The notes under the pieces were generated by a model. It was not told where the DNA came from, ran no database searches, and saw only the letters and a list, made by a program, of their open reading frames with translations. A stretch of DNA of 42,094 bases from Thermosporothrix hazakensis (GTDB lineage Bacteria; Chloroflexota; Ktedonobacteria; Ktedonobacterales; Ktedonobacteraceae), in contig NZ_QKUF01000002.1 of assembly GCF_003253565.1 (NCBI RefSeq), positions 290,450 to 332,543 of the forward strand, written 5' to 3'. Positions 40,391 through 42,094 of the stretch are shown here, one piece after another (position 1 is the stretch's first letter; every line of letters starts with the position of its first letter). The position numbers and the translations under genes are program-made.

Positions 40391-40939
40391 CTAATCGAAC
40401 AGAGTGTCCAGCGTCTCTTCAAGCAGATACTCTTCCTGCCAGCGTGGGTCCGGCACAAAGCGATCCACAATAGCCTGTGCCTGCTCACGGGTTGTCACAT
40501 CGAGTTCCTGTAGCAGCGCCTCCACATCGCTCATATCTTTCTGCCGAAAGACCATCAGCTTGAGCGCCAGAATATACTCTTTTGCTGGCAGATAGATATG
40601 CAGCTTGCCATACTTGCGCCAGAGCGTTGCCTGAGGATCAGGCGCCATATCACGAATAAAGTAGGCCACATCATCATTCAACCAGCGTCGCTTGAGCTTG
40701 AACCGACCTGCGACCGCACGTACAGCCGCCTTAAATGCTTTCGCCTCGGGTGTCGGGTTCGTCGTATCTGGAAGATCCATCAAAACAACATCGACATCCT
40801 CGGTCGATTTTCGATTCTTGACGATCAGCAGCATATAGCCGCCACCCACAACCAGTACCCGCACCGGCTCCTGAAGCGGGCTTCGTTCAAGTTCTTCGCC
40901 TAATGCTATGAAATATCGCTCGATGTCCTGACTTTCCAT
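40391..40939 (-). CDS. Nucleotidyltransferase-fold protein (DUF6036-like)
   Basis: The 182-residue protein begins IERYFIALGEELERSPLQEP, followed by VRVLVVGGGYMLLI and RKSTEDVDVVLMDLP, the GG...DxD pattern of minimal nucleotidyltransferases of the DUF6036/AbiEii-related type, where the two Asp of DVDV bind metal. A helical C-terminal half has YILALKLMVFRQKDMSDVEALL, also typical. The usual Ser after GG is replaced (GGGYM). Relatives include antitoxins/toxins that transfer nucleotides, but many are uncharacterised. It is the first gene of a two-gene set with the 145-residue protein and lies directly beside the end of the TnpB element. GGAGAA precedes the ATG. Confidence 0.75.
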   Translation of the reverse strand: MESQDIERYFIALGEELERSPLQEPVRVLVVGGGYMLLIVKNRKSTEDVDVVLMDLPDTTNPTPEAKAFKAAVRAVAGRFKLKRRWLNDDVAYFIRDMAPDPQATLWRKYGKLHIYLPAKEYILALKLMVFRQKDMSDVEALLQELDVTTREQAQAIVDRFVPDPRWQEEYLLEETLDTLFD

Positions 40940-40961
40940 AGTCCGTTCTCCAATACTTAGA

Positions 40962-40983
40962 CATTTAGGACAGAGCCTAAATG
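40962..40983 (-). repeat. Hairpin at the right end of the TnpB element
   Basis: CATTTAGG (40962-40969) and CCTAAATG (40976-40983) form a perfect 8-bp stem with a 6-base loop, 12 bases beyond the tnpB stop. IS200/IS605-type ends carry such subterminal hairpins. The element boundary probably lies between here and the nucleotidyltransferase gene start at 40939. Confidence 0.6.
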
Positions 40984-41051
40984 CTGGTTGGTTCCTACTT
41001 CAACGTGGGAAGTTTCGCTTGTTGGCATTCCAACAAGCCAGAGCTTCCCAC
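40962..41051 (-). ncRNA. Candidate omega RNA (reRNA) 3' part of TnpB
   Basis: On the minus strand, GTGGGAAG (41044-41051) and CTTCCCAC (41005-41012) pair perfectly and enclose an inner perfect stem CTTGTTGG/CCAACAAG (41030-41037 with 41018-41025) with a 4-base loop, overlapping the last tnpB codons. The terminal hairpin at 40962-40983 follows. In IS605 elements the TnpB guide RNA spans the gene's 3' end and the right end, with the guide taken from flanking DNA. The 5' limit of the RNA cannot be determined by eye. Confidence 0.5.
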
Positions 41052-42094
41052 TCCATAGGCGTGACTTCCCGACGAACTGCCGGTAGTTCTCAGTGCTTCT
41101 TGCAAGATGTTGATGGCGGCATTCAGATCACGATCAAGGACGAGTCCGCATTCATGGCAAGTGAAGAGACGATCTGCAAGTGTTTGCTCGTCATCTTGCC
41201 AGCCACAAGCAGAACACCTCTTGCTTGATGGATAGAAGCGATCAATCTTTACCAGATGAACGCCGTGCCAGACAGCTTTGTATTCCAGTTGCCGCCGTAT
41301 CTCGCCAAAGTTGCTGTCACTGACGGCTTGGGCGAGCTTGTGATTGTTCAGCATCCCCGCAACATGCAAGTCCTCAATCGCTACCAATGCGTGGTTTTTG
41401 CAGAGGGAGGTGGTGAGTTTGTGGGCGGCATCCTTGCGGATACGTGCAATGCGGGCGTGCTGCTTTGCCAGTTTGCGGCAGGTCTTCTTGCGGTTCTTAC
41501 TGCCCAACTTCCGCCGTGACTTTTGCCGCTCTAAGTGTCTCAATCTCTTCTGAGCGTGCTTTAAGGCACGTGGATTTTCAAACGTGACACCATCAGAGAG
41601 CGTGGCAAGCGTCTTGATACCCAGGTCTACCCCGATAGCCGTTGTTGCTGGAGGAGTGAGCTGTTCCTGTTCTTCCTCTACCTGGATACTGACAAACCAA
41701 CGTCCAGCTTCTTCTGAGACGGTAGCAGAAAGTATCCTGGCAGTCGTTGGAATGAAATCATGCTCATGCAAGCGCATGCGGCCCAAACGCGGCAATTGCA
41801 CGGCATCTCTCAAGACTTTGATGGAGCCAGTCAAGCGGAATGAGCCGATGCCTTTGCTTTTCTTCTTGAAGGTGGGAAAGCCGAGCTTGCCTTTCCACTT
41901 GCCTTGTTTCTTCAGTTCGACTCTGCGGAAGAAGTTTTTATATGCTTTCTCCAGGTCTCTCAGTGCCTCTTGCATGGCGCACTTGGACACCTCATACATC
42001 CAGGGATAGTCCGTCTTTTTCAGGGCATTGAGTTCTTTGTGCAAGTCAATAGCAGTCGGACGTTTGCCGGTGGCACGGTAGGCTTCTTGAGAAC
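40995..42094 (-). CDS. tnpB: TnpB, RNA-guided nuclease of the IS200/IS605 (OrfB) family, 5' end outside window
   Basis: The 366 visible residues lack only the N-terminal part; coding continues past the window end (the TTG at 42044 is an internal Leu codon, since in-frame sequence SQEAYRATGKRPTAIDLHKE precedes it). The RuvC-like catalytic residues are intact: D in IGVDLGIKTLATLS, E in LVAIEDLHVAGML and D in LDRDLNAAINIL. The zinc ribbon CSACG...CHECG lies between the last two. TnpB is the guide-RNA-dependent DNA endonuclease ancestral to Cas12. No TnpA transposase is seen in the window. The gene ends at a hairpin-rich right end next to the DUF6036-like gene. Confidence 0.95.
   Translation of the reverse strand, partial: SQEAYRATGKRPTAIDLHKELNALKKTDYPWMYEVSKCAMQEALRDLEKAYKNFFRRVELKKQGKWKGKLGFPTFKKKSKGIGSFRLTGSIKVLRDAVQLPRLGRMRLHEHDFIPTTARILSATVSEEAGRWFVSIQVEEEQEQLTPPATTAIGVDLGIKTLATLSDGVTFENPRALKHAQKRLRHLERQKSRRKLGSKNRKKTCRKLAKQHARIARIRKDAAHKLTTSLCKNHALVAIEDLHVAGMLNNHKLAQAVSDSNFGEIRRQLEYKAVWHGVHLVKIDRFYPSSKRCSACGWQDDEQTLADRLFTCHECGLVLDRDLNAAINILQEALRTTGSSSGSHAYGVGSSGLLECQQAKLPTLK

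Overview
The window looks like chromosomal DNA of a soil bacterium of the Chloroflexota, most likely the class Ktedonobacteria. This is inferred from gene content: a transmembrane Ser/Thr kinase with an ectodomain, a HAD-Nudix fusion, a small RRM protein, many sugar and amino-acid enzymes, and a TnpB-type element. GC content is moderate. Shine-Dalgarno sites are clear, sigma70-like promoters are easy to find, and TTG/GTG starts occur. No rRNA, tRNA or CRISPR array was seen.

Left part (1-11 kb): two 55-bp tandem repeat units at the edge, then a minus-strand cysteine-rich copper-storage protein with its own terminator and a palindromic promoter region. Next is a tight plus-strand five-gene operon (1088-7656): GH15 glycosidase, mandelate-racemase-like enzyme, an internally duplicated membrane protein, a gluconate-dehydrogenase subunit-3-like protein and a GMC flavoprotein, closed by a strong terminator. 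It looks like a sugar hydrolysis/oxidation module. A HAD-Nudix fusion, an arylamine N-acetyltransferase, an NTF2-like protein and MsrA follow.

Middle (11-21 kb): DHA2 drug exporter, Ser/Thr kinase, Lrp/AsnC regulator, GNAT acetyltransferase, LysE exporter and a second HAD-IIA phosphatase, all on the plus strand, then a minus-strand Gfo/Idh/MocA + aldo/keto reductase fusion.

Right part (21-42 kb), mostly minus strand: two tandem O-methyltransferase-like genes, a molybdopterin oxidoreductase, a broken unidentified gene, an MBL-fold protein, a TPR protein, a frameshifted cytidine/guanine-type deaminase, a class-III aminotransferase, a plus-strand RRM RNA-binding protein with a structured leader, a TetR-AKR operon, a DJ-1/PfpI protein, an FMN alpha-hydroxy-acid oxidase, a threonine dehydratase and leuA. 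A DUF6036-like nucleotidyltransferase with a small partner follows, then a TnpB gene cut by the window end, with a candidate omega RNA.

The most striking signal is upstream of leuA. A near-consensus promoter is followed by a leucine-rich leader peptide (six Leu codons in eight) and by RNA segments that can form either two tandem terminators or a competing antiterminator set. This is a complete ribosome-mediated attenuator readable directly from the sequence.
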